This document shows positions 1-11,387 of a stretch of DNA of 64,000 nucleotides, one piece after another. The stretch comes from Epichloe hybrida (taxonomy: Eukaryota > Ascomycota > Sordariomycetes > Hypocreales > Clavicipitaceae), in contig JAFEKR010000004.1 of assembly GCA_019022495.1 (NCBI GenBank), positions 186,001 through 250,000 on the forward strand. Direction: 5' to 3'. The translations under genes and the position numbers were made by a program. The notes below the pieces were generated by a model. That model made no database searches, was not told where the DNA came from, and worked only from the letters and a program-made list of their open reading frames with translations. Numbering within the stretch: position 1 is the first letter of the stretch; each line of letters begins with the position of its first letter.

Positions 1-3000
1 CATGACGCGCGTGTCCTTGCATCCGAGCTTGACGACGTTGACATTTTTGAGGGAACGATGGGAGGCTCGCTATGCGTACTGCTGTTCACGATATCAGCAT
101 GCTTCTCTTGTACAAGCCTCTTCATCACGTGTGTTTCCGTCCCCCAGTGACTGTCTACCCAAGCCTCGCGGACAGCAACACCCAGGGCGAGGGCCACTTG
201 TCTCGCCACGCTGTTGCCCACGATTCTATATTGGTTCGAGGGATTGCCGAGAAGAACTTCCTCATCTGGGAACCCCTGAGCGCGTCGCGCCTCCATGACT
301 GAAATGGTTCTGTCTTCACTCCAGTGCAGCTGACGCCCGTTTTTACGATCAGCGGGATTCGACCGCGTCACTATCGTCTCCATCAGTCGGTGCGGGAACA
401 TTCTTCCATACGAGCTCCATTTTTTGCGCATCGTGCTGCTCAAATTTGCAGTGGCGTCTTGTCGTTTTCTTTTGAAACACAACAACTGCGAGGGTGTCAG
501 AACTGTCAGGCTCGCTTTGAGGAAATTCATGCCCCATGGCTGTTTTGGAATCAGCGAGATTCGCGATCGGTTCAACCTGGTGAGACCAAAAGCCAGCCTG
601 TGGTCTGGGAACTCGATACAGGTGTCTGTTTGGCCGTCGTGTATCTTGGGCAAATCACGGGTTGCCTGCAACGCGGAAACGAACGGAAAAGGGGTTGCTG
701 CCGGAGGATTTCTCTCCACAAAGGCTTCCCCAGTGGATAATTGACCAAGTTTCTGCGTTCGTGTGTTCGGGGGGTCTGAATGGGTCTGCTGCGGTCTGCG
801 GGGGAGTTTGCATCCCGGTGCCGCAATCACGAGGAAAACTCTGGTTCTCCTTTGGGTCGCGCCGCATGATGAAGCATCGAGGAGAATCATTTGAGCCTGA
901 TATCCCATTCCTACGACTGCGCATAGTAGCTGGCTAAAGACATCTTGATCTCGGTTTGTCTTGGTGCGCATTATGCCGGGGACGTTCTCTAGTACACCGA
1001 ATTTGGGTCGGTATAAGTCGATGAAAGATGCAAATGCTGCTATAAGTGACTGATTCTTCCGCTGCTTGTTTGTAGTCTTGTCATTGGTGAGAACGGAAAA
1101 CCCAGGACAAGGGCTGCCGCCAGATACAAAGTCAACCATGCCGATCGGTGGCACGGACTTTGAGAAACGACCATCTATGGCTTGTTGGAGAAGATCATCG
1201 ATGGATCCAAGAAATGGACTGATGAGCTCCGGGTGATTTGAATTGGCCATGTACGTGTGGATGGCTTTGGTATCAATATCGTTAGCCCAGCTCATCTGAA
1301 TCGCACCACCTTCTTCGAGCCCGCGACCAAAATTTCCTCCCCCGCAAAAGAGATCTAGACCCCGAAGCTGTGGGATACTCACGGCAGGGTCAAAGCCTTG
1401 CTGAAATGTTGATGGTAGCGCTCGAATAGCTCTATATGAGAGGGTGTTATCTCGACCAACAACCTGTTCGTGACTCATGTAAAAGAAAGACCCGACACCG
1501 TCTCTGTCATACGGGGCAGGAATCGTTGCATTAGGTTTGAAAACGCGTACATGGCACTTGCCGAGTATTCGACGGCTAGAGCATGCGACAAATCGGCCGC
1601 TGTAGACCAGTTCGTTGGGGCGAGCGGTAGGAGCAGCTGGATCTACCTCTCTGCGCCTGAGGAGTTTTCGAAAACGATATGCCGCAGGCCTGCCATCTAA
1701 TACACCTACCAGCTCGCAAGGTTCAGACCTTGCTCCACCAATATGCACCAGATATGTTTCGCCCAGTTTGTGTACATCATCCTTCTCTTCTTTTGTTGAC
1801 GTATGTGGACAATGTAGATCGTGCTCCTTCAGAGCCAACCATTGTCTTTCTTGGCTTATATAAAGCTGGCGGCAAAAGAACTCGGAAGCAGTCGTTGAGT
1901 TTCCTCCGAATTCAACTTCATGAACGTCAAGGACTTCATGAGTGTAGATTTTATGCTTCTCGAGGCATGAGCAGTGGTCGGAGAGGAATATTTCATTGGC
2001 CCAGGGGTATTTCATCACACCGCAGCTCGTGTCCACTGGGCGATAGTACCACAGGACCTCTAACTCTGTGTGTTGGTCTTTAACTTGAACTTTTTGGACC
2101 AAGCCAAACCAGCGATCAACATCCGTGAAGCCGTTGGATACTTCACGTTTCCACATTGATCTCGAGTTCTCGGAATCCCGTCTCGTGGAGATTGTGGCCC
2201 CAGGCTTAATACTTCTCAAGGCTGATGTATTGAGAATGGGTCGAATTGTGGCTGATGTTGTTGAACACGGGGCGCGCTCTAGATAGCTATCAAGAATGAT
2301 ACGATCTCTGAGTGTCTGCGACTTTGCACTTATTGTACTGGCTTGCAGTTGATCACCAAAAGAAAGGTGGGAGAAGAGCTGATGAATATAGTCGGTGACG
2401 ATCGTTTTGTTCCGTGTGAGCGCAGAGCAAGCATTTTTGATTAACGGTTGCTTTGGATACCTGGCAAAATCTAGGACTTCGTCCCAAATCGCGTGAAAAT
2501 ATGCCTCTTCTTGACCAAGCACTGAAAAGGCTTCCTTGTAGATAAAAGCAATGTTTGCAACTACTGACGTACGGAAGTCGCCCGATGGATGTTTGGCGAG
2601 CCAATTCGCAAATTCTACTGAGCTGCCATGGAGGGTGGGAAGCCAAGCTCTGAACTCTGTTCGAAAATGATGAATAGACACTTTAATGTCCTTCTCTGCC
2701 ATGAACAACATAAAGTCGATAACGTGCTTGGCTAAATCAGCGACCCATGTGAAAGGCTCAAAAAAGCGCTTATATTCCTCGGCTGGTGTTTCCAGCTTGT
2801 AGAAGACGTCGCTTCCCCTGCATAGTTCGGATTTGATCCAAATCTGGCTTTGAACGCTATGTGAATTAAGACAGCCATAGTTTCCTATGGGGACAGCGCT
2901 TATTGGAACACGAGTGACAAATAGTCTAGTGTCCGCAATAGACAGTATCCCGTCAAAGAAGTAACCCGAATGTCGGGTTTTCGTGTCCAAATGATTTAAG

Positions 3001-3495
3001 CATCGCATCTCGCATGGATATTCTGGCGCGTCGTAGTAAATAGCGAAATCATTGAGACTGAGCTCAATGAAGTCTAAATTCGTCGGCATTTGTGCATTGT
3101 CTACTGCTTGCTGAATGATCTGTAACGCTTCGTCTTCCGTTTTTGGGGGCGCGCTTGGTGTGAAGGGCACGTAACAAGATCGGGGAGACGTCAAACAAGA
3201 GTCTAGGATATCAACGCTTATGTTGGCCCTTGAGGCGTCCTGTACATTCGCTTCCGCATCGGAGAATTCCTCGAGTGTAACAGATGAACTCTGGGCCCGA
3301 TCAGCTTCGTCCGCAATGGCAGTTTTGTTATCCAGGTAGTCTTCGTACTCAGGTGAGAGGATGCCCTCAACCTGCCGCTGATTGGTTTTGCGGGCTGCAG
3401 ATCTCCCAAGTTTAGCAGCAGTCTGCAAATAACAAGCACCAGAGAAAAGGAGGCCTTACCATGTCCTGCGAGGCAAACTGCAAACATTGTGACAT
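1..3495 (-). CDS. dim-2: DIM-2-type cytosine-5 DNA methyltransferase (3' end beyond window)
   Basis: Methylates cytosine in nuclear DNA, typically of repeats mutated by RIP. The minus-strand frame is open from about 3422 to base 1, over 1,100 codons, with no stop. Motif I (LDLFCGGG) is at about 1320-1358 and motif IV (SGGSPCPGFS, catalytic Cys codon 1107-1109) at 1095-1124. ENVPG (motif VI) is at 975-989, QRRTR (VIII) near 840-854 and GNSVARQVA (X) from 218. A BAH-like segment lies at roughly 1500-2100 and a long N-terminal region before it. ENV is kept, whereas RID/Masc1 proteins have lost it, and the BAH region also points to DIM-2. The 5' end is uncertain. A 3' splice site (TTATTTGCAG) ends at 3423. 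Joining it to a donor at 3459 gives ATG 3495, but that intron is only 37 nt, so a more distant first exon (up to about 3780) is possible. Confidence 0.85.
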
Positions 3496-5121
3496 GTGGA
3501 GAAGCGGATTCAGGCTAGTGATTTTTAGGAGACGCCGATAGAGAATCAGCAGAACAAGAGCGGTGGTCTTGAAGTCCAGAAATCGAATGCACGAAAGCCG
3601 CGATAAAGGATAATGATGAGGTGACAAAAAAGTGAAGCCGGGTAGATTCTCAAGTTCACTTCTCTTGTTGCCTTGATGAGCAAGCGGAGCTCGTTCATGT
3701 TTGCCTGATTGTCAATGGGCCCAAGCTGGCAAAACAAACTTTTTAATTCTTTCCCGCAATTTTGGCGGCTGCACATAGTCGCTAATCCGAAAACTATAGT
3801 CGCCCTCCCTTCCAGTAATTGTGCCGATCATCATGGCGCCGGTTCAGGTTGCAGGATGAAGAACGTTGCTCCATCTTGCAAGCACGTCTGCGTCTGGTAC
3901 GCAATCTCTTTGCCAGATGCTGAAATGTTCATTGGAAAGGGGGGAAAGTACGAGAGGGCTAGCTCTTTAGAAAGATTGGGAATGACTTCAAGGAATACAC
4001 ATGTACATACATGTACGGAGTAGATCTCGCTGGGTGGACCCAGGCAGACCTACAGTGGGTCGTATGTAGGTAATTCCGAGCAGCAAGTGTACATGTACAT
4101 GTAGGCTGGAGCCAGGAAGGGGCCCTCGTCAACCTGGGCCATCACAGCTGCGCCATCACACAGCTGCGCCATCACACAGCTGCGCCATCACACAGCTGCG
4201 CCATCCGACCAGAAACGACGGTATCGGGCCTGCAACCCCAACTTCAGTACACCGAATGCCGCGATCCATCTGTACGTGAACCTCCCAAATCCACATTGAT
4301 TATCTCTTGTTAGACCGCGTAGCTAGGTTTAGAAATAAGGGCATGGAATAATAAGTTGCCTGCCCGTATAAGAGGGTGCAAACGCTTACTTGAATAGCTA
4401 TATAATAGTCACGAAAGCCAGGACAGCAGTAGCCAGAACGTTTGTCTTCATCATGAAAGGTGGGGAGGATTTCGTATAATGTGTGAGTGAGTTTGAACAA
4501 AGACAACAGAGGGTGTGATGATCAGTTTAGTATGAAGGGGAACATGAGCTAGTTTTATACCTTGAGGGAGCATGATCTTCGTCCATCATACTGCATACAG
4601 GTTGCTCGGAGGGTCACGGGCAGGACCTTCCTTTGATGCCATACTCATGAGTGTACTAAAAAAGGCTTTTAGGCAGCAATACACCACCAAAGACACTTTC
4701 ACAGCATGCATGAGGAGTGCACTGAGTGGGCTGTAATCTCTGCATCTTGCAATGATATATCGTATATGGAGTGTTCAATGGCCCCCAAGAGCCCCTAAGT
4801 GTTGCCCGGTGGCGGATGATTGTCTATGACGGGTTATATGCACGCCCGACTTTATTAAGAAAGCTGAAGATGTTGCAAGGCATATAAGGGGTAACACACG
4901 CAGAAATTAGTGGCTAGTCGGCTACGCCTCTTTTTTCGTGTAACAGAAGATACACGTACAACGCGGGGCCAAAAGTCTGCGAACGTGTAAGAACAATAGA
5001 TAGCTAGGCAAGAGGTCAGGATTTTTAAGGGTTAATTCAAGAATGTATATTTATTATATATGCTACTTTTTTAAAAGTAATTATAAAAAAGTATATCAAG
5101 TACGCTATTTATAAGGGGGGA
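3496..5121. other. Gene-poor region upstream of the DNA methyltransferase, turning AT-rich
   Basis: I see no convincing gene. Short minus-strand frames at 3546-3776 may hold a missing 5' exon of the methyltransferase. Base composition becomes strongly AT-rich from about 4880. Most of 5030-5120 is runs of A and T, ending in a purine tract just before the candidate LTR. This looks like an old, mutated transposon flank rather than unique gene space. Confidence 0.5.
4145..4206. repeat. 16-bp tandem repeat, about four copies
   Basis: The unit CAGCTGCGCCATCACA repeats head to tail from 4145, with copies starting at 4145, 4161, 4177 and 4193. The last copy diverges at its end. Each unit contains the palindrome CAGCTG. 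It lies in the non-coding stretch upstream of the methyltransferase gene; no function is evident. Confidence 0.85.
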
Positions 5122-5329
5122 TGTTACGTGCTGGCTTTACACGATGTTAGGTTGAATCCGTCAGAGGGGCTTACGGATTTAACGGATCGTAAATCGTACT
5201 AAGTTCACTAATAAAAGCTACTATTAGGTGCAGGTTATGATGTAAGAAGTAAGTTAATTCACCTATCTAAAAGGCCGAATCCGCCCCTATTGGCGTTGCT
5301 CGTGGCCAAGCTCATTCTGCCACGTAACA
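5122..5329 (+). mobile_element. Candidate LTR relic of a retrotransposon
   Basis: The segment starts TGTTACG (5122-5128) and ends CGTAACA (5323-5329), a perfect 7-bp terminal inverted repeat of the TG..CA type found in LTRs. It is immediately preceded by AAGGGGGGA, like the polypurine tract that primes plus-strand synthesis next to a 3' LTR. The 200 bp upstream are very AT-rich, as expected for a decayed internal region. No reverse transcriptase or integrase remnant could be read and no target-site duplication is obvious, so this is an inference from the ends alone. Confidence 0.45.
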
Positions 5330-5737
5330 ATACATTACACATTATATCTGGCCCCTAATCATTAAATTGCATTACATTACATGCTCTACTCCTAGCCATA
5401 TAACGGGGTTACTAGATAACAAAAAAGGGTTGCTTAATACCCACGCCCCTCTTTTAACATCACCCGTTACGCGCGCGTAACCTATCATTCTGTCTGGATT
5501 GCCGCCTGGTTACTTAAGACAAAGTACTCTAGAGTCTTAATAGGCAATGACTTTATGAAAGCATTAGCTAGATTATTATTCCTACCAATCTACCTAATCT
5601 CACAGAGGTCGCTGCGTTCGTATAATTGCCGCAGGGCTATGACATCAATCATTAGGCGCTTCTCTTCCAGCTTGTCATTATTTATTCTCTTTTACTACTG
5701 AGCAATTCATTTCTAAATGTAAGTTTTCTGCTGCGGC
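5330..5737. other. AT-rich intergenic sequence downstream of LYS1
   Basis: No open frame of note. A second TTACGCGCGCGTAA palindrome occurs near 5467. Composition matches the degraded transposon-like stretch before it. The 3' end of the LYS1 transcript probably lies here. Confidence 0.4.
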
Positions 5738-6965
5738 TTATTGGCTCGGAATCTCAGCGACCTTCTCGTGGAACAGCTTCTCGGCGTCCACCCAAACTCT
5801 GGCAGACTTGCGGTCGTTGAGAAGCAAAAGTGACTCCTTCAGGCCGTCGCTGAAGGATTCACTAGCCTCGCGGGGCAACATGGACGGCAGATGGTCGATG
5901 CTAATGACGGACAGAGGGGTGGAGTTCTGGTCATTCTCGACCTCGACGGCGACAGTGGGGTTGTCGAAGGTGGTGTTGATGTTGTATACGGGGATTGGGT
6001 TGTGAGGGTTGGTGGTGTCACAAGAGACATCAATGATAACACTCAGCTTGCGGCCAGACTTTGCAAGGAGCTCGTCGTTGACGAAAGGGGGCACGGGCTC
6101 CGACAGGTAGATCTGATACGTTGACGCACTCGTTAGATTCTCTCTCACAATTCAAAAAAGCTCGGCCGCGGTTTGGTTCACTTACAGCGTTCAAGAAGAT
6201 GTCATGCTGGGCAATTTCCTCGTACGGGCCGTGTCGGCCGCGGGTTTCAGCCAAGTCCCAGCGGGTGATGTTCTCTTCGGGCAAACCAGCCTTGATGAAC
6301 AAATCACAAGCACCTCTGCCACAGCGACCCAAGGCTCCCATAACAAGAGCGGTGGGCTTGCGTCCGAGGATCTTCCCTCCTGCCTCAAGATCTTTACGGA
6401 TCTGGTCGACCAGCTCCCCTTCATCCACGTAGTACCCCTTGCCATCGGTAAAGGAAGCAACAGCAGGAAGCTTCTTCCCTGGATTGGCTAGTTGCCAAGC
6501 CCAGTTCTTCACTCCCAAGGCAGCTCCAGTAAATCCAGCGTGGAATCCAAAAGCGGAGATGCGTCTTCCAACGCTGTCATGCAGGAATTCAAGATCGTAG
6601 AGGGTTGATCCTCCTGCTGCAAACCGTCCAAGAACTTTGTCCCAGCCAGCCTGTTTCTTGTAGCAATGAGCAAAGGTGAGGTGATCGTTGGTGAGGGTAA
6701 AATTTTCTTCGGGGATTTCCTTGAGACCAATTATCAGCGTATTTGGTTCAGCATTGGGCCAGGTGCCAGTGGGAACCAGAGTGGCCCCAGCAGCCTCGTA
6801 TTCGGAGTCTTTGAAGATGCGGACGAAGTCGGGGTCCGAGGGCGAGCGTTCAACGGACACAGGGTAGCCGGCATCCACGAGTGACTTGATGACTGCAGGT
6901 GAGAAGGATCTGTGCTCGAATGGCTTCTGCTCCGCTCGGAGGAGGAGACCACAGTACGGCGACAT
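5738..6965 (-). CDS. LYS1: Saccharopine dehydrogenase (NAD+, L-lysine-forming)
   Basis: Last step of the fungal alpha-aminoadipate pathway: saccharopine + NAD+ gives L-lysine + 2-oxoglutarate. Two exons, 6186-6965 and 5738-6112, are joined across a 73-nt intron with donor GTAAG, branch CTAAC and acceptor ATCAG, giving 384 aa, close to yeast Lys1 (373). The N-terminus carries the LRAEQKPFEHR block. The middle has HDSVGRRISAFGFHAGF and the Rossmann loop GALGRCGRGA. The C-terminal part keeps DTTNPHNPIPVYN and SIDHLPSMLPREASE. The ATG at 6965 lies directly before the conserved start region. The gene appears intact. Confidence 0.96.
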
Positions 6966-8095
6966 GGTGCTGATGGTGCTGGAGGGAGTTGTCAGCGATA
7001 AAAGGTCTCGGAGTCAGAGACCAACGGACGTGCGTTGCAAGAAATGGTCTGGAGAGTTGCAGGAGGCAGCTCTTGGCTCGATTGAGGCGATTCGGAGGCA
7101 ATTTGGCGGTGGGAAATCATACTTATGTGTCAGGAGCGCAGATGCGACTTGTGCAAAGGCAAAGGCAACGGCGTGATGAGGTGAATGAGTACGGCGGGGT
7201 CGTAAGGGGGGCGGGCTGAAAAGCTGCTAATGGAGCTATAAGTAGCTTATTTATAAATGCTGTCAGGGTCCTACGATGAGTCAGCGGGAATATCGCAAAA
7301 ATAAAGTATTGTTTTGTGAAAGTTTGTTCGGACGATCTGAGTCACAGTCACACGTAATAAGGGGCGATGTCGGGGGTTGATTTGTCTCGGAGAAACAGGT
7401 GGATCGATAGCCTACCACTCCGTTGTCCGTACTGGAATACGGAGTACTCTTACACCTACAGAAGCTTTTTCCCACATCAGTTCATTATCACAGCCCCCAG
7501 GATTGCTAGCAATACCCAGCCGGTCTGTGATCCACGAGCCGGTGTAAACTTTACACGAGTGCAAAATGCATATAACTAGACGCGCTAGCCATTTTTATTA
7601 GCTAAAATCCACAGAAACTCATAGAACTTTGTGTAAATTATATCAACACTATATCTCTCCCTATTTATTTTTGATTATATACTAAGAATAAGGCAAAATC
7701 TACTATTTTTGGGCATAAACTTTACAGTTTAATAAGGTCGTCCCGTGGAGACGTCTCTTCTGATTGGTGAGGCGCAAAATACTCCTCGGCGACTAGTTGA
7801 GAAATTTCTTTCTGCCTATCTTGACCGCTCGCTCTAGGGGACGGACCGGGGGTTAGGTCAGTCGATCAAATCGTCGGTCAAAAATTCAAAAACTCAGTCA
7901 AAAAGTCATTTTAATCGTCAGTCAAATCGCCGGTCAGAAAGTCAGTCAAATCGTCAGTAAAATATAGAAAAACCGGAAACGGATAATAGTTAGCCCGGGC
8001 AGATACCGAAGCTTTCGCTGCGCCCATGATGCCGATGAATCGAGCAGCCATGAGGATCTTGTACTCCCGAACATTCATCTCGAAAGTCGTCAATC
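6966..8095. other. Intergenic region between LYS1 and the GT17 gene (divergent promoters)
   Basis: The LYS1 promoter side (6966-7200) is GC-rich; 7560-7740 is AT-rich. A 7+1+7 inverted repeat, GTGTAAA-C-TTTACAC, lies at 7542-7556. TACGGAGTA occurs at 7438-7446. A degenerate GTCAGTCAAATCG repeat fills about 7856-7962. No gene is seen. Confidence 0.5.
7856..7962. repeat. Degenerate repeat of GTCAGTCAAATCG-like words
   Basis: The words GTCAGTCAAATCG, GTCGGTCAAAA and GTCAGTCAAAAAG recur about seven times in roughly 105 bp with irregular spacing. It ends about 130 bp upstream of the GT17 start codon, so it may lie in that gene's promoter or leader. Confidence 0.65.
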
Positions 8096-9226
8096 ATGGC
8101 CGCTCGATCGCGTGCTAGAGTAATCCTTGGCATAGGGTGCCTCTGCCTGATCTGGTCCATGTATGTTTTCTTCAGACCGGCGCCGCACAGGCTCAACTTC
8201 CGCGAGATCACGAGCGCGCCACCACTCCCGCCGCTGGATTTTCTCAACGCGACTTCGGATCGCGGCCGGAAACACGCCGAGTACTACGCCTCCCAGGCGG
8301 CCCGTGATTTCAGCACTGCACACGGATACTCGGTGTTCATTCCGCGCAGCGCCTCGAGTGAGCGCAAGGTATACGACCTTGTCATGGTGAACACGGAGCT
8401 GGACTTTCTTGAGATTCGTCTCAACACGCTATACGACTATGTCGATCATTTCATCATCGTGGAATCGCCAAGGACGTTCCAGGGTGGGGAGAAGCCCCTT
8501 GTCATTAAAAACAACTGGGCCGACTTCAGTCGGTACCATGACAAGATGATTTATCATGAGTTGACCTTCCCAGCTGCATTTGACCCGCATCGTGCGTGGG
8601 ACTACGAAGACTTGCAGCGAGACGCCATGTACGATCAGGTCGTGCTTGGGTTGAAAGGGCAAAGGACTCCGATCCAAGGGGATGTCATCGTCGTGGCTGA
8701 TGTGGATGAGATTCCTCGCCCGCAATCTCTGCTCGTGCTTCGGTCTTGCAACTATCCCCGGCGCCTGACGCTTGCTTCTAAATTTTATTACTACTCTTTC
8801 CAGTTCTTGCATAATGGGCCAGAGTGGCCGCATCCCCAGGCAACCTACTACCAGGGATGGCGAACCCTCAAGCCTACGAATCTGCGCAATGGGGATGGCG
8901 GCTTTCCCCCATTTCGTTCCCAAGAAAAGGGCGTGTTAAACAACGCATCGTGGCATTGCAGCAGCTGCTTTGCAACAATGGAGCAGTTCCTCAACAAGAT
9001 ATCGAGCTTCTCCCATGGGTGGATGAATGCAGACCAGTATCGGGATAAGGATAAAATCGCTGCCGCGGTGAGAGAAGGAAGGGATCTCTGGGAGAGGGAG
9101 ACAGAGACGTTTACGAGGATCGAGGAAAATGCGGACATGCCTCCCCTGGTGCTTGAGGAGCCGCGGCGCTTTGGTTACATGATCCATCGGGATGGACCGT
9201 CAGCGGGGTTCACAGATTACCCATAG
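8096..9226 (+). CDS. GT17 family glycosyltransferase (N-acetylglucosaminyltransferase III-like)
   Basis: Probable Golgi type II membrane enzyme; GT17 members add beta-1,4-GlcNAc to the core mannose of N-glycans. Single exon, 376 aa, apparently intact. Residues about 8-26 (ARVILGIGCLCLIWSMYVFF) form the signal anchor. The catalytic part begins VYDLVMVNTELDFLEIRL, followed by HFIIVESPRTFQG and DVIVVADVDEIPRP, which holds the acidic nucleotide-sugar site. SWHCSSCF and SFSHGWMN follow. The substrate in filamentous fungi is not established, so only the family is firm. The ATG at 8096 puts the anchor right at the N-terminus. Confidence 0.9.
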   Translation: MAARSRARVILGIGCLCLIWSMYVFFRPAPHRLNFREITSAPPLPPLDFLNATSDRGRKHAEYYASQAARDFSTAHGYSVFIPRSASSERKVYDLVMVNTELDFLEIRLNTLYDYVDHFIIVESPRTFQGGEKPLVIKNNWADFSRYHDKMIYHELTFPAAFDPHRAWDYEDLQRDAMYDQVVLGLKGQRTPIQGDVIVVADVDEIPRPQSLLVLRSCNYPRRLTLASKFYYYSFQFLHNGPEWPHPQATYYQGWRTLKPTNLRNGDGGFPPFRSQEKGVLNNASWHCSSCFATMEQFLNKISSFSHGWMNADQYRDKDKIAAAVREGRDLWERETETFTRIEENADMPPLVLEEPRRFGYMIHRDGPSAGFTDYP

Positions 9227-9298
9227 AAAGAGGACTTTGACCATACCAGAGGGATGTTTTTCAATAGCATAGAAAGCATTCGTCGCCAAGTTCACTGG

Positions 9299-9550
9299 TT
9301 ATATCCGCTCTTGTTGGGATTTCACCAGCGCTACGGCTGGCTTGGAGGTGTAATCTTGCGGATCGAATGTTGCCGGTAATTCGCGAGACAGCCGGAGTCT
9401 CTTCGAAGCGTTCATCACCGCGGGGGAGCGCTTGTGTACATCTATCAAGCGAAGGTCGAGGTCAGCAACGCCCAGGGGTCCCAGAGACGCGAACGCGTTG
9501 GGGTATCTGAAATTCGGATCTAGCTGCGGTGGTGGATGGGCCGGAACCAA
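9299..9550 (-). CDS. Possible small protein or orphan exon, 83 codons
   Basis: An open minus-strand frame whose composition looks protein-like (for example PNAFASLGPLGV, SRELPATFDPQDY). Its first codon would be TTG. An acceptor-like TTTCACGCAG lies just upstream, so it could be the last exon of an unrecognised gene or a fragment of one. I recognise no family. The spacing to the GT17 stop (73 bp) and to SLD2 (about 300 bp) leaves little room for a full gene. Confidence 0.25.
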   Translation of the reverse strand: MVPAHPPPQLDPNFRYPNAFASLGPLGVADLDLRLIDVHKRSPAVMNASKRLRLSRELPATFDPQDYTSKPAVALVKSQQERI

Positions 9551-9858
9551 ACCTGCGTGAAATCTGACGTCATGCTCCTGACGATAATGTACTCGCGTCG
9601 TGTCGCACGACGCATGTATAGAGATAACAGAATTGATACATTTTAGCTACTTTGGGATGAGCGAGTCTCCAAGATTACAGAGCTGCTCACATGATGCTGA
9701 TGTAGATGGCCGCTTGGCTGACTATACCCCTAAACCCATCAAACGCCAGCTCCCCTCCACCATGATAAGACACAACGCCAGATAGTTGTACTCATTGATC
9801 GTAAATTCGTATGCTCATATGCAAGCAAGCCCAGCCCGGATCCATCAGAGCCCCTCTC

Positions 9859-11387
9859 TCATCGACGACGCCGGAATCGGCTATTGAACCCAGGACCACC
9901 CTTGGCACCATGATTTCTCAACTTTAACCGCTTGAAGTTGGCATGGGCAAGCTCGTTGACCTTCTTCGTCGCCTTCTTCACCGGAACGTCCTTCTTGGCC
10001 TTACTCTTCTTCTTGGCAGCTCCTTGAGCAGGCGCCCCATCAGAAGAATTACCGTCCTCGTAGTCCCCGTCTGGTCCGGCAACAACTTGAGTTTCCGGGA
10101 CTACATCTGCCCCTTCGTCGTCTTCTCCGTCACCATGCTCTTGCGCTACCACCACCTGCGGCCGCTTCTTCATAGTCGGTCGGATATTGGCCCTTCTGGT
10201 TGTCCTCTTTTGCCCCTTCTTTTTGTACGCAGGCAGAGGATTGCCGTTCCGATCGACCCCGTCCTCGTGGGCACTGTCGTACATTTCCTCGTTGTCAAAG
10301 CCTCCCAGGAGAATTGGCCGACCCTGACTATCTGGTTCCAGCACGGCCGGAGCCGTAGGAACAGGTGCGGGTGCGGGTGCGGGTGCAGGTCTTGTCCCCA
10401 GGGATGGAGACATTGGCCTCGGTACGCCTGCAACATCGTTCTCCATCTCACGAAGGGCCTCCAGGTCGTCATCTAGCACGTCTTCCTCCACTTTCCTCAG
10501 ACTGGCGACGATCTCGCTCAGTCCTCGCACCAATGGCTTTCTGGGCAGTCGTAGTGGCGCTGGATCGGCAAACATGGCGTTCTCGTCGACTGCAGGCAGG
10601 CCATCTCTTTTCAGAAAGACCGGCGTGTCGAATTGGAGCTTGGAAACAGACGACATTGTCTTGCCCTCTGTACTTCCCCGACGGTTCTTCATCGGTGTCG
10701 CAAACATGTTCAGCATTTGCTTCCTGCTGGAGGACATGGGCGTTCTGCCGAGCTTCGTTGTGCTCCCGGGATCGTTCATGGCTGTTCGCTTGCTGGGCGT
10801 GGACAAGACATTTGCACCAGCGCGACTTGGTGTCCCGTGGGGCTGAAGTTTGTCCTTCCTTGACGGCGTGCCCAGTTCTTTTTCGACCAGAAGATCGAAT
10901 AATCCGAGGACGTGGCCATCTCGTTGCGGAGTGGGACCAAGGCATGTCACTGGAGCCGGGCTGAAGAGTCTCCTTGATATTGCTGGGGTGTTCATGAATT
11001 CATCGTCATGAGGTCGCTGTTTTGAAGGAGTCTCGGCATGTTTGGTTCGCTTGAGCGGTGTCTCCGCTGGTACGGGATCGCATCTACGCCTCTTTGGTTT
11101 GGACTCTGGTTTCGGGGGCGGTGGGATCTTTCCGGACAGGATATCGCGGTATTTGTGGTAGTCTTTGTATTTTCTCGCTGTTCACATCTGTCAGCCATCT
11201 TTTTGACCAAGATGTGTCTTTGAAGTCACCCAGGGGACAAATTACCGATATCTGCATTGTCCTTGATATCTTGACGTCCGGGCTTCTTTCCGTCATGAGT
11301 CTGTCCCCACTCGTTTTCCCATCGCTTCAATTCCGCGCGCAGGTCTTTTGACTTCTCTTCATACGCAGCTTTGGTCTCGTCGTCCAT
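9859..11387 (-). CDS. SLD2: DNA replication regulator Sld2
   Basis: Sld2 is phosphorylated by CDK and then binds Dpb11/TopBP1 to start DNA replication. Two exons, 11246-11387 and 9859-11177, are joined by a 68-nt intron, giving 486 aa. The N-terminus (MDDETKAAYEEKSKDLRAEL, then KYKDYHKYRDILSGK) is the conserved family block. The central part is rich in S/T-P sites, for example FSPAP, GTPSR (twice), STPSK, RTPM, ATPM and DTPVF, as expected of a CDK target. FDNEEMYDSAHED and the basic C-terminal block HANFKRLKLRNHGAKGG end the protein. ATG 11387 is preferred over an upstream ATG because it starts the conserved block. It is divergent from the RING gene at 11778. Confidence 0.92.

Noticed and set aside
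1..3495. RID/Masc1-type methyltransferase (RIP enzyme)
   Set aside because: Motif VI is ENVPG; RID/Masc1 proteins have lost ENV. A BAH-like region and long N-terminus also favour DIM-2.
4145..4206. CRISPR-like array
   Set aside because: Units are contiguous 16-mers without spacers, in a eukaryotic genome.
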